64,000 nt of DNA from Savagea serpentis (GCF_015351395.1 NZ_JADKPV010000001.1:992001-1056000); one strand, 5' to 3'; shown: positions 16,061-25,700, numbered from the stretch's first letter. Numbers and translations: made by a program. Notes: a model not told the origin generated them from the letters alone.

Positions 16061-17809
16061 TTAATAAATTGGTTGATCGACGTTTAAACGTCGCAGTTGT
16101 GCAGCATAATATCCTAAAATTTGAAACGGAATAATCGCAACGAGTGGTGCCATAATGGGATGAGTGAGTGGCAACACGAAGTCGTCTCCTTCTTCATCTA
16201 GACCTACCGTCGAAATAATAAATACTTTAGCTCCGTAAGAACGAATTTCTTCGATATCCCGACGCATCGGTTTAGCATTGCGCTTATTCGTAATGAGCGC
16301 AATGGCGAGCGATTTCTCTTGAGAGAGTGCGAGCGGACTTCTCCTTAATTCACCACCAGGATAGGCATCCGCATGCAAAGAACCCATCTCTCTCAATTTT
16401 AAAGCTCCTTCTTGGGCAACCGCGTAATCAAGACCTCTACCGACAATCGTAATATTCGGGTGGCGCATTAAAAAAGCGGGTAACCATGTTCGAAAACGTT
16501 GATGCTTATTCAATACATCACGAATCGCTTCGGCTGTAATAGCAAATTTTTTAGGTATATCAAACGTGTCGTACATTCCTTCACTTCTTCCTAAAGCAAT
16601 CGCCAACATCGATAAAAATGCGATTTTAGCGACAAATACTTTTGTGGATGTAATGCCAAATTCTGGTCCTGCATGCAACCATAAAGAAGCGTCCGCTAAC
16701 GATACAATCGAAGACTCTTTTTCATTAGTAATCGCAATGGTTGGATAATTGTAACGGTTCATCTTTTTAATGCTTTGTAAAATTGCTGGCGTTTCTCCAG
16801 AACGTGAAATCGCTATGCATATTGTCCCTTCCACTAATAAAGGAGTATTGTGTAAAAACTCTTCGGATTCATAAACGTCCGTCGGCAATTGCGCCATACG
16901 CTCAAACATGCGTTTTCCGATGAGCGCAGCATGATAACTCGTCCCTGAACCGATAATAACGAGTCGTTTTGCCTTTTGTAACATTTGAACGACTTCTGGT
17001 GCAATCGCAAGCGTGCCATCTTCTTTTAAATATTGTCTTGATAATTCACAAAGTACAGCAGGTTGTTCATTCATTTCTTTCGTCATATAATTCGAATAAT
17101 TTCCACGATCGACTGCTAGTTTGCGAAAGTGATACGGTTGATGTATTTTTGTAATCTCTTCTCCTAATAAGTTAATGACGCGGTATGCTTTCGGATGCAT
17201 AATAGCAAGTTCATTCGATTCAAGGTGAACGACCTCAGTAAAATCTTCAGTAAATGCTTGGGCTTGCTCTGCAACCATTATGGCCGATTCACTCATTCCG
17301 AAACACATCTCCATTTCATGATGTGCAGCGTATAAAGTATCTGGTGTATGCAAATCTAAACAGATGAAAGAATATATACCTTCCACCTCGCTCATAAAAT
17401 GTATAAGTGCTTGATCAATCGATTGGTGAATGTCCACTTGATTTTCTAAATATAAAAAAAAGGCTTCAATATCCGAACGATTCGATTGTTTTTGAATGCT
17501 TCCCCAGTTTTGAATGGAACCATTAAAAACAATAGCAAATCTACCATCCTCTATTCCATGAAAATGCCCCGCTTGTGCTCCTGTTAGCCAGTGAGTATGT
17601 CCAATCGCAATCGAGGCTTCTTCAATTTCATCCAATGCTAGTTGAATATTAACTAACGGATTGCCTTGTTTAAAAAAAGAGAAGGTTTGATTTGGTTGAA
17701 TCGCTACACCTGCTGCTTCTGTTCCTCTATGTTCCAGACGTTTCAAACCGTCAATAATGTATTTTTTCGCAATGAATGCGTTACCGACATAGCCGATCAT
17801 TCCACACAT
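16061..17809 (-). CDS. GlmS-like protein (amidotransferase plus SIS domains) with degenerate active sites
   Basis: A 582-residue protein with the full GlmS layout: N-terminal class II amidotransferase domain (1-220) and two SIS sugar-isomerase domains. It keeps the N-terminal nucleophile Cys (MCGMIGYVG), the FNG oxyanion motif and the serine loop SRSGET. Yet the glutamine-binding block GHTRWATHG reads GHTHWLTGA, the usual catalytic ELKHG reads ELRRS, and the conserved C-terminal tail RNLAKSVTVE is absent: it stops at NVDQPIY. Family knowledge says the lost Arg, His and tail Lys matter for glutamine and fructose-6-phosphate handling. It is probably a paralogue, not the housekeeping GlmS. Start ATG 17809 follows AGGAGGG. 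Confidence 0.85.
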   Translation of the reverse strand: MCGMIGYVGNAFIAKKYIIDGLKRLEHRGTEAAGVAIQPNQTFSFFKQGNPLVNIQLALDEIEEASIAIGHTHWLTGAQAGHFHGIEDGRFAIVFNGSIQNWGSIQKQSNRSDIEAFFLYLENQVDIHQSIDQALIHFMSEVEGIYSFICLDLHTPDTLYAAHHEMEMCFGMSESAIMVAEQAQAFTEDFTEVVHLESNELAIMHPKAYRVINLLGEEITKIHQPYHFRKLAVDRGNYSNYMTKEMNEQPAVLCELSRQYLKEDGTLAIAPEVVQMLQKAKRLVIIGSGTSYHAALIGKRMFERMAQLPTDVYESEEFLHNTPLLVEGTICIAISRSGETPAILQSIKKMNRYNYPTIAITNEKESSIVSLADASLWLHAGPEFGITSTKVFVAKIAFLSMLAIALGRSEGMYDTFDIPKKFAITAEAIRDVLNKHQRFRTWLPAFLMRHPNITIVGRGLDYAVAQEGALKLREMGSLHADAYPGGELRRSPLALSQEKSLAIALITNKRNAKPMRRDIEEIRSYGAKVFIISTVGLDEEGDDFVLPLTHPIMAPLVAIIPFQILGYYAAQLRRLNVDQPIY

Positions 17810-17941
17810 GACCATCCCTCCTACTCCTTGCACGCATTAATGAACTATTCCACATTTCCTTCATATTTAAACGTCTTACGTATGAATTGTATTTTGTTCT
17901 TTTTAAGATGTAGTATAATGAAAGAGAAGGAGGCGAACTTT

Positions 17942-19015
17942 ATGAAAAAAATAACTGCATCATATTATCGCCAATTACAACAAGAACTGCACTATTTAGT
18001 GAAGGAACGCGTCATTTCGGAGGAACAACGAGAAGAAGCCCTTCAAAAGTATGAAATAAAAGAAGGTCTTTCTACTTTGTCGATTATTTTAGCAATCGGT
18101 GCCATCTTAATCGGACTCGGTGTTTTAATTGCTGTTTCGACGAATTGGTCACACTTCTCACTGTTGTTAAAGTTCAGCATTTTATTCGTCGCAACATTAA
18201 CGAGTTACGTCGTCGCTTTCGCTTTACAACATCATTTCGAAAAAACTGCACGTGCTTTTTATTACATCGCCGCTTTTATAACGGGCGCGAGTTTGTATTT
18301 TATCGCGTCACTGTATACGAATCAAATTGAAACGGGAATGATTGCGCTCCTCTGGGCCGTCACACTGATCCCACTCGTCTTATTTTTAGTAGACTTACCG
18401 ATTACATTACTCTTTGCTGGGGCGCTGTTTTTATCATCCATTGGATATGCTGCCGTCTTCTCTTTTGGAATTTTGCTCATTTTTCCACTCATCGCTTTCC
18501 TCATGTGGGTCAATGAAGTGAAATTAAAAGAATCGAAGCTCGGATTTATCAGTGTTGTCGCTGTACTCGTAACATGGATCGCCGCTTTAATGAGCAGCAT
18601 TGACGTTCCTGAGATTGTTCCTATTTCATTCATCTTCATTTTAGGAATTGCCTTATTTTTCAATCATTTTGAAAAATATTTCAATTTATCGAGATGGCTC
18701 GGGACAATCATCATTAGTATTACATCACTCTCTTTAATGGGACGGTTTACATGGCAAGCGGTATCTGAAAATTCAGCTTCGATTTACAGTACGAGCTTCA
18801 CCATCGCATTCGCTATTTTCGCTTTCGCATTATTGAAGTATGCTTCTTTACAAGCGATCGTGTTTATCGGGATTTTAATTTCCCGTCTATACTTTGATTA
18901 CACGTTCGACCTCATTCCACAATCGTTATTTTTCGTCATCGCTGGATTGTTGATGATTGGATTCGGTTACTGGTTTGAACGAACGCGCAGAAATGAGGGA
19001 CAGACCCATGCGTAA
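17942..19015 (+). CDS. DUF2157-type polytopic membrane protein
   Basis: A 357-residue protein with a short cytoplasmic helical N-terminus (1-45) and about 11 membrane segments. The pattern LSTLSIILAIGAILIGLGVLIAVSTNW is typical of DUF2157 proteins. Start ATG 17942 has GGAGG; a perfect TATAAT lies just upstream. The next gene starts inside its stop region, and the pairing with a GDYXXLXY-like protein is the usual one for this family. Biochemical role unknown. Confidence 0.82.
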   Translation: MKKITASYYRQLQQELHYLVKERVISEEQREEALQKYEIKEGLSTLSIILAIGAILIGLGVLIAVSTNWSHFSLLLKFSILFVATLTSYVVAFALQHHFEKTARAFYYIAAFITGASLYFIASLYTNQIETGMIALLWAVTLIPLVLFLVDLPITLLFAGALFLSSIGYAAVFSFGILLIFPLIAFLMWVNEVKLKESKLGFISVVAVLVTWIAALMSSIDVPEIVPISFIFILGIALFFNHFEKYFNLSRWLGTIIISITSLSLMGRFTWQAVSENSASIYSTSFTIAFAIFAFALLKYASLQAIVFIGILISRLYFDYTFDLIPQSLFFVIAGLLMIGFGYWFERTRRNEGQTHA

Positions 19016-19538
19016 ATTGACAGTTTCAGAATGGTTGATTACAGTTGGACTTTCTATCCTTTGTTTACTCGTCGTCGCCTTTCCATTATGGCAAATTTTA
19101 CAATCGAAAGAGACATTTACAATCCCAGCCGTGTCCTATCAAAATAGCGATGAAAATCCTACGATTTCGATACCAGTCGAAGCCTCTTTCGATCAATTGG
19201 ATGACACGATGCAACAAGATATTACAAACAATGCACATTATCAAGCGAAAGTGTATGCTATTTTTGATGAATTAAACGGCGAACTTACTTTGCGTCGCGT
19301 TCAACTGACGAAGCCAGATGAACGGATCTTTTTAGAAGGTTCTTTTTATTTATATAACTATGAGGAAGATCATCTAGCGAAGACAACCTACCCGATTCAG
19401 CTTAATGTCGGGCAAGCGATTCGCGAAGCGGATGTCTACGAGCCAAATGAAACTTTGATTGATTATGAATATCGATGGACTGCGACATTACGTTACAATA
19501 ACGGACATGCGCTCATCACCCAATTGCATAAACGATAG
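19008..19538 (+). CDS. GDYXXLXY-like membrane-anchored protein
   Basis: A 176-residue protein with one N-terminal membrane segment (residues 10-32) and an outer domain. Its start overlaps the DUF2157 gene by 8 bases. The sequence LEGSFYLYNYE resembles the GDYXXLXY signature but with changes, so the family call is by context and partial motif. Such pairs are widespread and unstudied. A terminator follows directly. Confidence 0.68.
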   Translation: MRKLTVSEWLITVGLSILCLLVVAFPLWQILQSKETFTIPAVSYQNSDENPTISIPVEASFDQLDDTMQQDITNNAHYQAKVYAIFDELNGELTLRRVQLTKPDERIFLEGSFYLYNYEEDHLAKTTYPIQLNVGQAIREADVYEPNETLIDYEYRWTATLRYNNGHALITQLHKR

Positions 19539-19541
19539 CCC

Positions 19542-19577
19542 AAAACGTCAACTCATGAGCGAGTTGACGTTTTTTTC
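19542..19577 (+). terminator. Rho-independent terminator
   Basis: Stem AACGTCAACTC with GAGTTGACGTT around a short loop, then TTTTTT. Ends the DUF2157 operon. Confidence 0.9.
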
Positions 19578-19619
19578 TAATAACGAAAGGGTATATCCTG
19601 TTAAAAAGTGGGTGATTGT

Positions 19620-20306
19620 ATGGTTCTCATCGCTAGTAAATTAATCGTAGGCTTTCTTTTATTACTTTTTTTCATTCGTTTGCTCGGAAAGAAACATTTA
19701 GCCCAATTGACACCGAGTGATATCGTCTATTTCATGGTTTTCGGAGGTATTGTAGAAGAGTCCGTTTACGATGAACAAATACCTATCTGGCAAATGGCCG
19801 TTGCGCTTGCCATCTGGGTTACTTTATCTTACGTTTTTGAAACGCTCGTTTACCGCTCCGATCGCTTGCGCAAAATTGTGAAAGGTGTGCCGATTTGCTT
19901 AATTTATAAAGGGACAATCATCGCTGAAACATGTCGCAAACAAAAGCTCGAAATGGAACAATTGCGCTCTATTTTAAGAACTCAAGGAATTTTTTCTTTG
20001 AAAGAAGTGTATCATTTATTTTTAGAACCAGACGGCACATTTAGCGTACAAAAGTATGCGCACTTAGAACCTCCGACAAACGCTCAATTGAACATAGATG
20101 TCGCACAACCTCATTTAAGTTATTTACTCATTAGCGAAGGCGAAATCCACCAATCCACATTACAACAACTCGGACTTTCGGACGCTTGGCTATTAGGTGA
20201 AGTCGGCGCACTGCATACCGTTTTATTAGCGGAATGGTCTATTGCGGAAGGATTACACATCCAACGCTATAACACGACAGAAGAACATTGTGTCCCGTTA
20301 GAATAA
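19620..20306 (+). CDS. DUF421 membrane protein (YetF/YrbG family)
   Basis: A 228-residue protein with three N-terminal membrane helices followed by a cytoplasmic DUF421 domain. Recognisable features are RLLGKKHLAQLTPSDIVYFMVFGG and the paired half-domains with GTIIAE and LRTQGIFSLKEVYHLFLEPDG. In B. subtilis, YetF-type proteins are linked to spores and membranes, but the molecular role is not established. I chose ATG 19620 with GGGTG as the site. Confidence 0.85.
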   Translation: MVLIASKLIVGFLLLLFFIRLLGKKHLAQLTPSDIVYFMVFGGIVEESVYDEQIPIWQMAVALAIWVTLSYVFETLVYRSDRLRKIVKGVPICLIYKGTIIAETCRKQKLEMEQLRSILRTQGIFSLKEVYHLFLEPDGTFSVQKYAHLEPPTNAQLNIDVAQPHLSYLLISEGEIHQSTLQQLGLSDAWLLGEVGALHTVLLAEWSIAEGLHIQRYNTTEEHCVPLE

Positions 20307-20355
20307 TAAAAAAACGTCAGAAACTGAATTGTTTCATCAGTTTCTGACGTTTTTT
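20307..20355. terminator. Bidirectional terminator
   Basis: Arms ACGTCAGAAACTG and CAGTTTCTGACGT with A and T tails, between two convergent genes. Confidence 0.92.
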
Positions 20356-20812
20356 ATGTGTATTGTTTCAACCATTGTTTTTCATTGTACACGTCATAGC
20401 CTTCTCGCTTAAAAAGAGCTGCGGTCACACCATGGCCACTTATTTTCATGCCGGTAAACGTTCCGTCATAAATGAACGCACTGCCACAAGAAGGGCTTTC
20501 TTCTTTTAAGACGATTGTCGTCGCACCGTATTTTCGTGCAACTTGTAACGCTTCGTTTGCCCCTTTTAAAAAAGCGTCCGTCAAGTCAACTCCTGAAATC
20601 GATACGACACGCGCGCGTCCGTCTAACACATCGAACCCGTCTCCCCCTATGATTTCTGAAGGTTCGCGAGGTGTCGACATACCGCCCATCACTTCTGGAC
20701 AAACGGTCACTGCTTTTCCTTCGCGGACGAGTGTTTCAATCACTTCTTGCAAACAATGCCCTCCATCATAACGCACTTTGTTACCTGCTAAACAACTGCT
20801 CACGAGAATCAT
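20354..20812 (-). CDS. DUF523 family protein
   Basis: A 152-residue cytoplasmic protein of the DUF523 (YbbK-like) family. Conserved Cys motifs are visible: SSCLAGNKVRYDG at the start, VCPEVMGGMSTPREP, and SPSCGS. The cysteines suggest metal or Fe-S binding, but no activity is established. It lies 10 bases after the NhaC gene and is likely co-transcribed, hence under the same T-box leader. Confidence 0.85.
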   Translation of the reverse strand: MILVSSCLAGNKVRYDGGHCLQEVIETLVREGKAVTVCPEVMGGMSTPREPSEIIGGDGFDVLDGRARVVSISGVDLTDAFLKGANEALQVARKYGATTIVLKEESPSCGSAFIYDGTFTGMKISGHGVTAALFKREGYDVYNEKQWLKQYT

Positions 20813-20822
20813 TGTATCTCTC

Positions 20823-22202
20823 CTATGCTTTCGTTAATGTTTTGCCCGTCAATCCAAAAATAATCGTTAAAATCGGTGATAATAAACAGAAAAACGCAAA
20901 TGGAATGTAACTGATGACCGGAATGCCGAGCGTCGTCGAAATGAAAATGCCACATACGCCCCACGGAACGAGTGGGTTAATGACCGTTCCTGCATCTTCC
21001 ATGACACGGCTTAAATTTTTCATCGCTAAGCCATTTTTCTCAAAATGAGGAGCGAACGATTGACCCGTCAGTAAAATGGATAAATATTGTTCTCCGATCG
21101 CTAAGTTCACACCGATCGCTGTACATGCCGCGCCAACGATGACAGATGCTTTTGTTTTTAAACGATGGGCAAAAGGCTCCAAAATCGCTTGAATGATGCC
21201 GAGTTTAAACAATAGACCACCCATGCTTAATGCGAGCAATACGAGGGAAATCGTAAACATCATGCCCATTAAGCCGTCCGCTTTTGAAAGTAAAGCATCG
21301 ATCGCTTCATGCCCAGTATTCGTTTCGAATCCTCCGAATAAAATATCGACATATTCTCCGACTGTGTACGAAGAATGGAAGCGCGATAAGATGAGCGCTG
21401 TCGCTGAACTGATGAACAATGTTAACACAGCAGGAACGCGTAAAAATGTACAGATGAACAACACGATAATCGGAATCCAACTATACCCGTGAACGAGTCC
21501 TGTCGCTAAAATATTTTGTTTATATTCCTCTAATTGCGCTAAATTTAATTCGCCGACAGATGGCGTCAAAATCGCAAACAATACGGCGCTAATGAGAAAA
21601 GCAGGAATCGTCGTCCATCCCATATTTTTAATATGTTCGAACAAATCGACACCGACCGTTTTCGAAGCGATTGTCGTCGTATCTGAAAGTGGAGACATTT
21701 TATCGCCGAAAAACGCGCCGCTCACAATCGCGCCTGCTGCCATCGGTAATGAAAGGTCGAGCGCTGCTGCCATCGAGAAAAACGCAACGCCAATCGTCGC
21801 AACAGTCGTTAACGAACTACCGATGGAAATGCCGACAATTCCTGTCACGATGAATATCGTCATAAAGAAAAATTGTGGCGTGACGAGTTCAAAGCTCGTC
21901 ATCATTAACGTCGGAATCGTTCCGCCGACCATCCAACTACTCGTTAAAATCCCAATCATAAAAAATAAATAAACGGCACCTAAACTTGAACTTGTCCCTT
22001 CGACCATACCTGCTTCTAAATCGCGGTATTTTACCCCTTTTAATAAACCGTATCCGATCAATACAAAAAGAGCTAACAATAACGGAATATGTGGTGCGAC
22101 ACCTAGTCCGATAATAAATATACTAAGTAAGCTAAGTGTCAGAAGAAGTACAAAAACAGCTTCTCCTGTTTTCGGGGTAACTAATTTTTTCATTTGTAAC
22201 AT
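20823..22202 (-). CDS. NhaC-family Na+/H+ antiporter-like transporter under T-box control
   Basis: A 459-residue polytopic membrane protein with about 11-12 segments and NhaC hallmarks (GAIVSGAFFGDKMSPLSDTT and SLVLLALSMGG). The family includes Na+/H+ antiporters and Na+-coupled amino-acid or organic-acid exchangers. The T-box leader means it responds to shortage of a charged tRNA, so amino-acid uptake (tyrosine in YheL-type proteins) is more likely than plain sodium export. ATG 22202 lies 9 bases from GGAGG; TTG 22208 is less likely. Confidence 0.85.
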   Translation of the reverse strand: MLQMKKLVTPKTGEAVFVLLLTLSLLSIFIIGLGVAPHIPLLLALFVLIGYGLLKGVKYRDLEAGMVEGTSSSLGAVYLFFMIGILTSSWMVGGTIPTLMMTSFELVTPQFFFMTIFIVTGIVGISIGSSLTTVATIGVAFFSMAAALDLSLPMAAGAIVSGAFFGDKMSPLSDTTTIASKTVGVDLFEHIKNMGWTTIPAFLISAVLFAILTPSVGELNLAQLEEYKQNILATGLVHGYSWIPIIVLFICTFLRVPAVLTLFISSATALILSRFHSSYTVGEYVDILFGGFETNTGHEAIDALLSKADGLMGMMFTISLVLLALSMGGLLFKLGIIQAILEPFAHRLKTKASVIVGAACTAIGVNLAIGEQYLSILLTGQSFAPHFEKNGLAMKNLSRVMEDAGTVINPLVPWGVCGIFISTTLGIPVISYIPFAFFCLLSPILTIIFGLTGKTLTKA

Positions 22203-22224
22203 TTCCAATTCCCTCCAAATATAA

Positions 22225-22436
22225 AGAGCACACTCTATCCCTAGATTAGGGACGAAGTGTGCTCCGCGTTACCACCCTGCTTGACTGTAAAGTCCGCTCG
22301 AATTGTGAAATTACTATTTATGCAAAACGTAATTCGTTTGACAACCACCTGAGCTTTCACCATCCGCTCAGTCTCTACATGCTGCGTCTTGTCATCCTAC
22401 TTCAATTTGCGTAATTTCGTTCATTTTCTTGTAATA
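22225..22436 (-). ncRNA. T-box leader with terminator/antiterminator
   Basis: The minus strand carries the T-box sequence AGGGTGGTAACGCGG (22264-22278) followed by the terminator stem GAGCACACT / AGTGTGCTC and T-rich tail (22225-22266). Upstream, stem I is recognisable by CTGAGC-loop-GCTCAG with GGATGGTGAAA. The specifier strand reads CGAATTACG after the TGACAA/TTGTCA helix; UAC (Tyr, 22329-22331) is my preferred specifier because a purine follows, with UUA (Leu) possible. The UGGU bulge fits a tRNA with discriminator A. Confidence 0.9.
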
Positions 22437-22442
22437 GTCAAT

Positions 22443-22471
22443 ATGTTAAGGACGTAAGGCGGTTTTGTCAA
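22443..22471 (-). promoter_or_regulatory. SigA promoter of the T-box nhaC-type operon
   Basis: Minus-strand TTGACA (22466-22471), 17-base spacer, TAACAT (22443-22448). It directly precedes the T-box leader. Confidence 0.75.
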
Positions 22472-22475
22472 TAGT

Positions 22476-24623
22476 TTATTCGCGTTCTGTTAAAAATCCG
22501 TACGTCATGACAGTTTGCAAATCAAATTGCTTCGTCTCTTTTTCAAAGCGTATTTTCACATCTCGCGCTGTCAATTCGATAATGATGCCTTCCCCGAAAA
22601 CACGGTGTTCCACGCGTTTTTGAATGGCGAATTGTTCAAGCTTCGTCATGCCATGTTCATTCACTTGAGGACGCGCTTTTCGCTTCGCTACTTTCGGTCG
22701 TGTCGATATCGTGACATGGCGTTTTGTCGCATCTTCAAATTCGAAACATTCTTCTAAAAAACTGCTACGCGCGCGTTCACGGTCTTCCGTTCGTTTCGGA
22801 TATGAAATCAAACATGTATTTTTTGCACGCGTCATTCCAACATAGAAAAGTCGTCTCGCTTCTTCTAACATTTCGGCATCTTCCACATCGCGTTCAGAAG
22901 GTAAAATACCATCTGAAGCATCGATTAAAAAGACGGTATCCCATTCTAATCCTTTTGCAGAATGGATGGTCGATAATGTGACGCGTGGTGTATTTCCTTT
23001 ATGCTTCGCTTCCTTGACGGCTCGTTGTAATTCATCGATTTTCTCTCGAAACTGTTCGACCGTTTGACACGATTCCCCAAGTTGTTCCATTTCATCTAAA
23101 ATTTGTATCATCGTCTCTAAACGATAACCGAACTTTTCCGCACGTTGAACGATCGCTTCTTCGTAACGAAACGTTTGACGAATCGTCCGAATGCATTCAG
23201 CAATCGTCTGTTTCGGAAATTCATCAAGTGTCTCATCAATCATTTGCAAGCTTTCTTTTTGGTTCGCACGTAAATCATTCACTTCAATAAAAGTATCAAA
23301 CACGGAGTGTGGAACGGTCCGTCCTTTTAAATTGTTCAACATGACGCGCGATAAATAAAGTTGCAATTTAAATGCGATTTTCCCGAACGCTTCCACATTC
23401 GTCCGATCTTCACTCAATGCGAAAAAATGAAACAAATCTTTCACAATCCAATGATTAAAGAAAAATCCTTGTTCATCTTTCAATTGGAAAGGGATACCTC
23501 GCTTATGCAATTCCATAATGTAAGGAATCGCCGACTTATTGTTTCGGAATAAAATCGCATACATATCAAAGTTTTCAGCTTCTACGAGTTGATCGACAAT
23601 CGCATTCGTTTGGAATGTTTCCGTCTCATAAGCGATGACGCGGATATCTCCTTCCGTCTCTCGCACGGCATTCATCTCTTTTTCATACCGTTTTTGATTA
23701 TGTTGAATTAAACGATTCGCCCGTTCAATAATCGACGTAGCAGAACGATAATTGTATTGCAAATGATAAAATGATGCGTTCGGATAATGACGTTCAAATT
23801 GTAATAAATACGTCGGGCTCGCGCCTCGCCACATGTAAATCGACTGATCATCGTCCGCTACGACGAATACATTTTGATGATGGACGAGTAAATGTTCAAT
23901 TAATTTAAATTGGACGAGCGACGTATCTTGACTTTCATCTGTTGCGATAAAGTCATAAAATGAAGCGTAGTGTTGCCGTATTTGCGCATCTTCTCGTAAC
24001 GCTTGCTCTCCGATTTCCAACATATCATCAAAATCGATCAAACGCGGGCTTGATTGCCGTTTCAACTGCTCGTACTGATAAGCGATATCTCCTGCTCGTT
24101 CAAATGGTCCTTCGACTTCTTTCCACCGCTCGACTGGCACCATTTTATTTTTCAATAACGTAATATGCGTCTCTAGTTCTTGTAAGACATCATCTGTCGC
24201 CGATAAACGCATGACCATTTCATAGCTTTTTTTCAGCAATTGTTGCTTCGTAATCGGTGCTTGATTGCTTTCGATCAATTGATACGCCACTTCATATTTC
24301 GCAAAATAATGCCGTGTAATATGAAATGCTAAACGATGAATCGTCGCAAATTGAGGTTTTGGTAAATGCGGGAAAAACTGCGTAAACTTCTCTCCTAATG
24401 CGAGTGCCGCTGCTTTACTAAAAGAAATGGCAAGCAATCGTTGCGGTGCGACATGACGCTCTTCTATTAGTCGTGCAAGTCGCGTAATCATCGTCGTCGT
24501 TTTGCCCGACCCTGGACATGCTAAGACGAGCGCTGGTCCTTCTTCATGATGAATGGCTGCCATTTGTTCCTCATTAAAAAGAACACCCGTCCGCTCTTCT
24601 ACTTGTTGTAAAAATGTATTCAC
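22476..24623 (-). CDS. UvrD/Rep-family ATP-dependent helicase (YjcD-like)
   Basis: A 715-residue superfamily 1A DNA helicase. Motif I ACPGSGKTT is at residues 35-43; motif II has the DESQD form; motif III VADDDQSIYMWRGA, motif V STIHSAKGLEWDTVFL and motif VI RRLFYVGMTRAK follow. It is like B. subtilis YjcD rather than PcrA: the gene stands alone, the protein is shorter, and it carries a distinct C-terminal tail with FGEGIIIELTARDVKIRF. A role in DNA repair or recombination is likely but not proven. Confidence 0.9.
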   Translation of the reverse strand: MNTFLQQVEERTGVLFNEEQMAAIHHEEGPALVLACPGSGKTTTMITRLARLIEERHVAPQRLLAISFSKAAALALGEKFTQFFPHLPKPQFATIHRLAFHITRHYFAKYEVAYQLIESNQAPITKQQLLKKSYEMVMRLSATDDVLQELETHITLLKNKMVPVERWKEVEGPFERAGDIAYQYEQLKRQSSPRLIDFDDMLEIGEQALREDAQIRQHYASFYDFIATDESQDTSLVQFKLIEHLLVHHQNVFVVADDDQSIYMWRGASPTYLLQFERHYPNASFYHLQYNYRSATSIIERANRLIQHNQKRYEKEMNAVRETEGDIRVIAYETETFQTNAIVDQLVEAENFDMYAILFRNNKSAIPYIMELHKRGIPFQLKDEQGFFFNHWIVKDLFHFFALSEDRTNVEAFGKIAFKLQLYLSRVMLNNLKGRTVPHSVFDTFIEVNDLRANQKESLQMIDETLDEFPKQTIAECIRTIRQTFRYEEAIVQRAEKFGYRLETMIQILDEMEQLGESCQTVEQFREKIDELQRAVKEAKHKGNTPRVTLSTIHSAKGLEWDTVFLIDASDGILPSERDVEDAEMLEEARRLFYVGMTRAKNTCLISYPKRTEDRERARSSFLEECFEFEDATKRHVTISTRPKVAKRKARPQVNEHGMTKLEQFAIQKRVEHRVFGEGIIIELTARDVKIRFEKETKQFDLQTVMTYGFLTERE

Positions 24624-24694
24624 TCATTGTCACCCTTTTTGAAACCTTTTTCAATCTTGTTCCGTATATGTATCATAACAAGTGAGGTGAGAAG

Positions 24695-25642
24695 ATGCGA
24701 ACATCACTGCAACAACAATATGAACATATTCAAACAGAACGACTCTACATGAGTCAACTGCAAAGAGAGCAAACTGCTTTAGCAAAACGATGCGACCATT
24801 ATAAAAAAGAAGTCCAAATACTCCAACGTGAACACGAAAAAGAATATCGCGATGTGGAAGCATTGCAACGATTTTCATTAAAGAAATTCGTGAAACAAAA
24901 AATAGGTTCATGGGATACGGTCATCGATCAAGAACTAACTGAAGCATTCGAGGCGGAACAACGATTAAAAGAAGCGGAGCATCAACTTAAAAAATGCGAA
25001 GAGCAATATGACGATGTCACCAAACGGATCGCTAGTATAGGCGATATGGACGAACGTTACAAAACATGGCTAGAAGCGAAAGCTTTATCCATCATGACGA
25101 CAGATCAAGAAGCTTATGAACACGCACAATCGATACGTCTTCAACAAGAAGAACTACACCACCTCATCGAACAAATTCAAGAAGCGCATGCAGCCGGTGT
25201 GCACGTGCTTCACGTCTTCGACAAAATGTTTAAAAGCTTGGACAATGCTTCAGGCTATTCGATGCTCGACATGTTCGGTGGTGGAATCATTTCGACAGCG
25301 CTCAAACATTCGGAAATGCAAGCCGCTGAAAATGAAACATTGCCTTTACGTCGTGCGTTACGCGATTATGAAATCGAATTACAAGATGTGCAAAAAATAA
25401 TCGAGCAAGAAATGAAAATCGTCCCTTCTTTCGCGCTCAGCTTTGCTGACTTTTTCTTTGATGGTTTTATTTTCGATTTTCTCGTTCATCAAAAAATTCA
25501 AGAGCATACCGAAACATTGCAAAAACCGTATCAACAAGTGAAAAAAATGCAAGCGGAACTCGTCAAACAAAAACGCCTCGCAGACGAGCGACTGCTCCAA
25601 TTGCAAGAACAATACGAAACAATCATCATTCATTCAAATTAG
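24695..25642 (+). CDS. Long coiled-coil protein of unknown function
   Basis: A 315-residue protein I do not recognise. Residues 1-125 and 240-312 are heptad-rich coiled coil; a central region (about 165-245) contains HVFDKMFKSLDNASGYSMLDMFGGGIISTALKH and looks globular. It has no signal peptide or membrane anchor. Divergent from the helicase gene, and 58 bases ahead of a secreted/membrane protein gene. Possibly membrane- or envelope-associated through the hydrophobic segment FALSFADFFFDGFIFDFLV. Confidence 0.65.
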   Translation: MRTSLQQQYEHIQTERLYMSQLQREQTALAKRCDHYKKEVQILQREHEKEYRDVEALQRFSLKKFVKQKIGSWDTVIDQELTEAFEAEQRLKEAEHQLKKCEEQYDDVTKRIASIGDMDERYKTWLEAKALSIMTTDQEAYEHAQSIRLQQEELHHLIEQIQEAHAAGVHVLHVFDKMFKSLDNASGYSMLDMFGGGIISTALKHSEMQAAENETLPLRRALRDYEIELQDVQKIIEQEMKIVPSFALSFADFFFDGFIFDFLVHQKIQEHTETLQKPYQQVKKMQAELVKQKRLADERLLQLQEQYETIIIHSN

Positions 25643-25700
25643 TATCACTTTTTTTCGTTGTACGGTACAATAGAAAGAGATTTAGTAGGAGGTTTTCATA

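Noticed and set aside
17666-17941. Longer start of the DUF2157 protein
   Set aside because: The upstream codons overlap the divergent glmS-like gene; ATG 17942 has GGAGG.
22200-22440. Possible tRNA-like cloverleaf in the nhaC leader
   Set aside because: The helices belong to a T-box leader; no tRNA acceptor stem or T-loop pattern.
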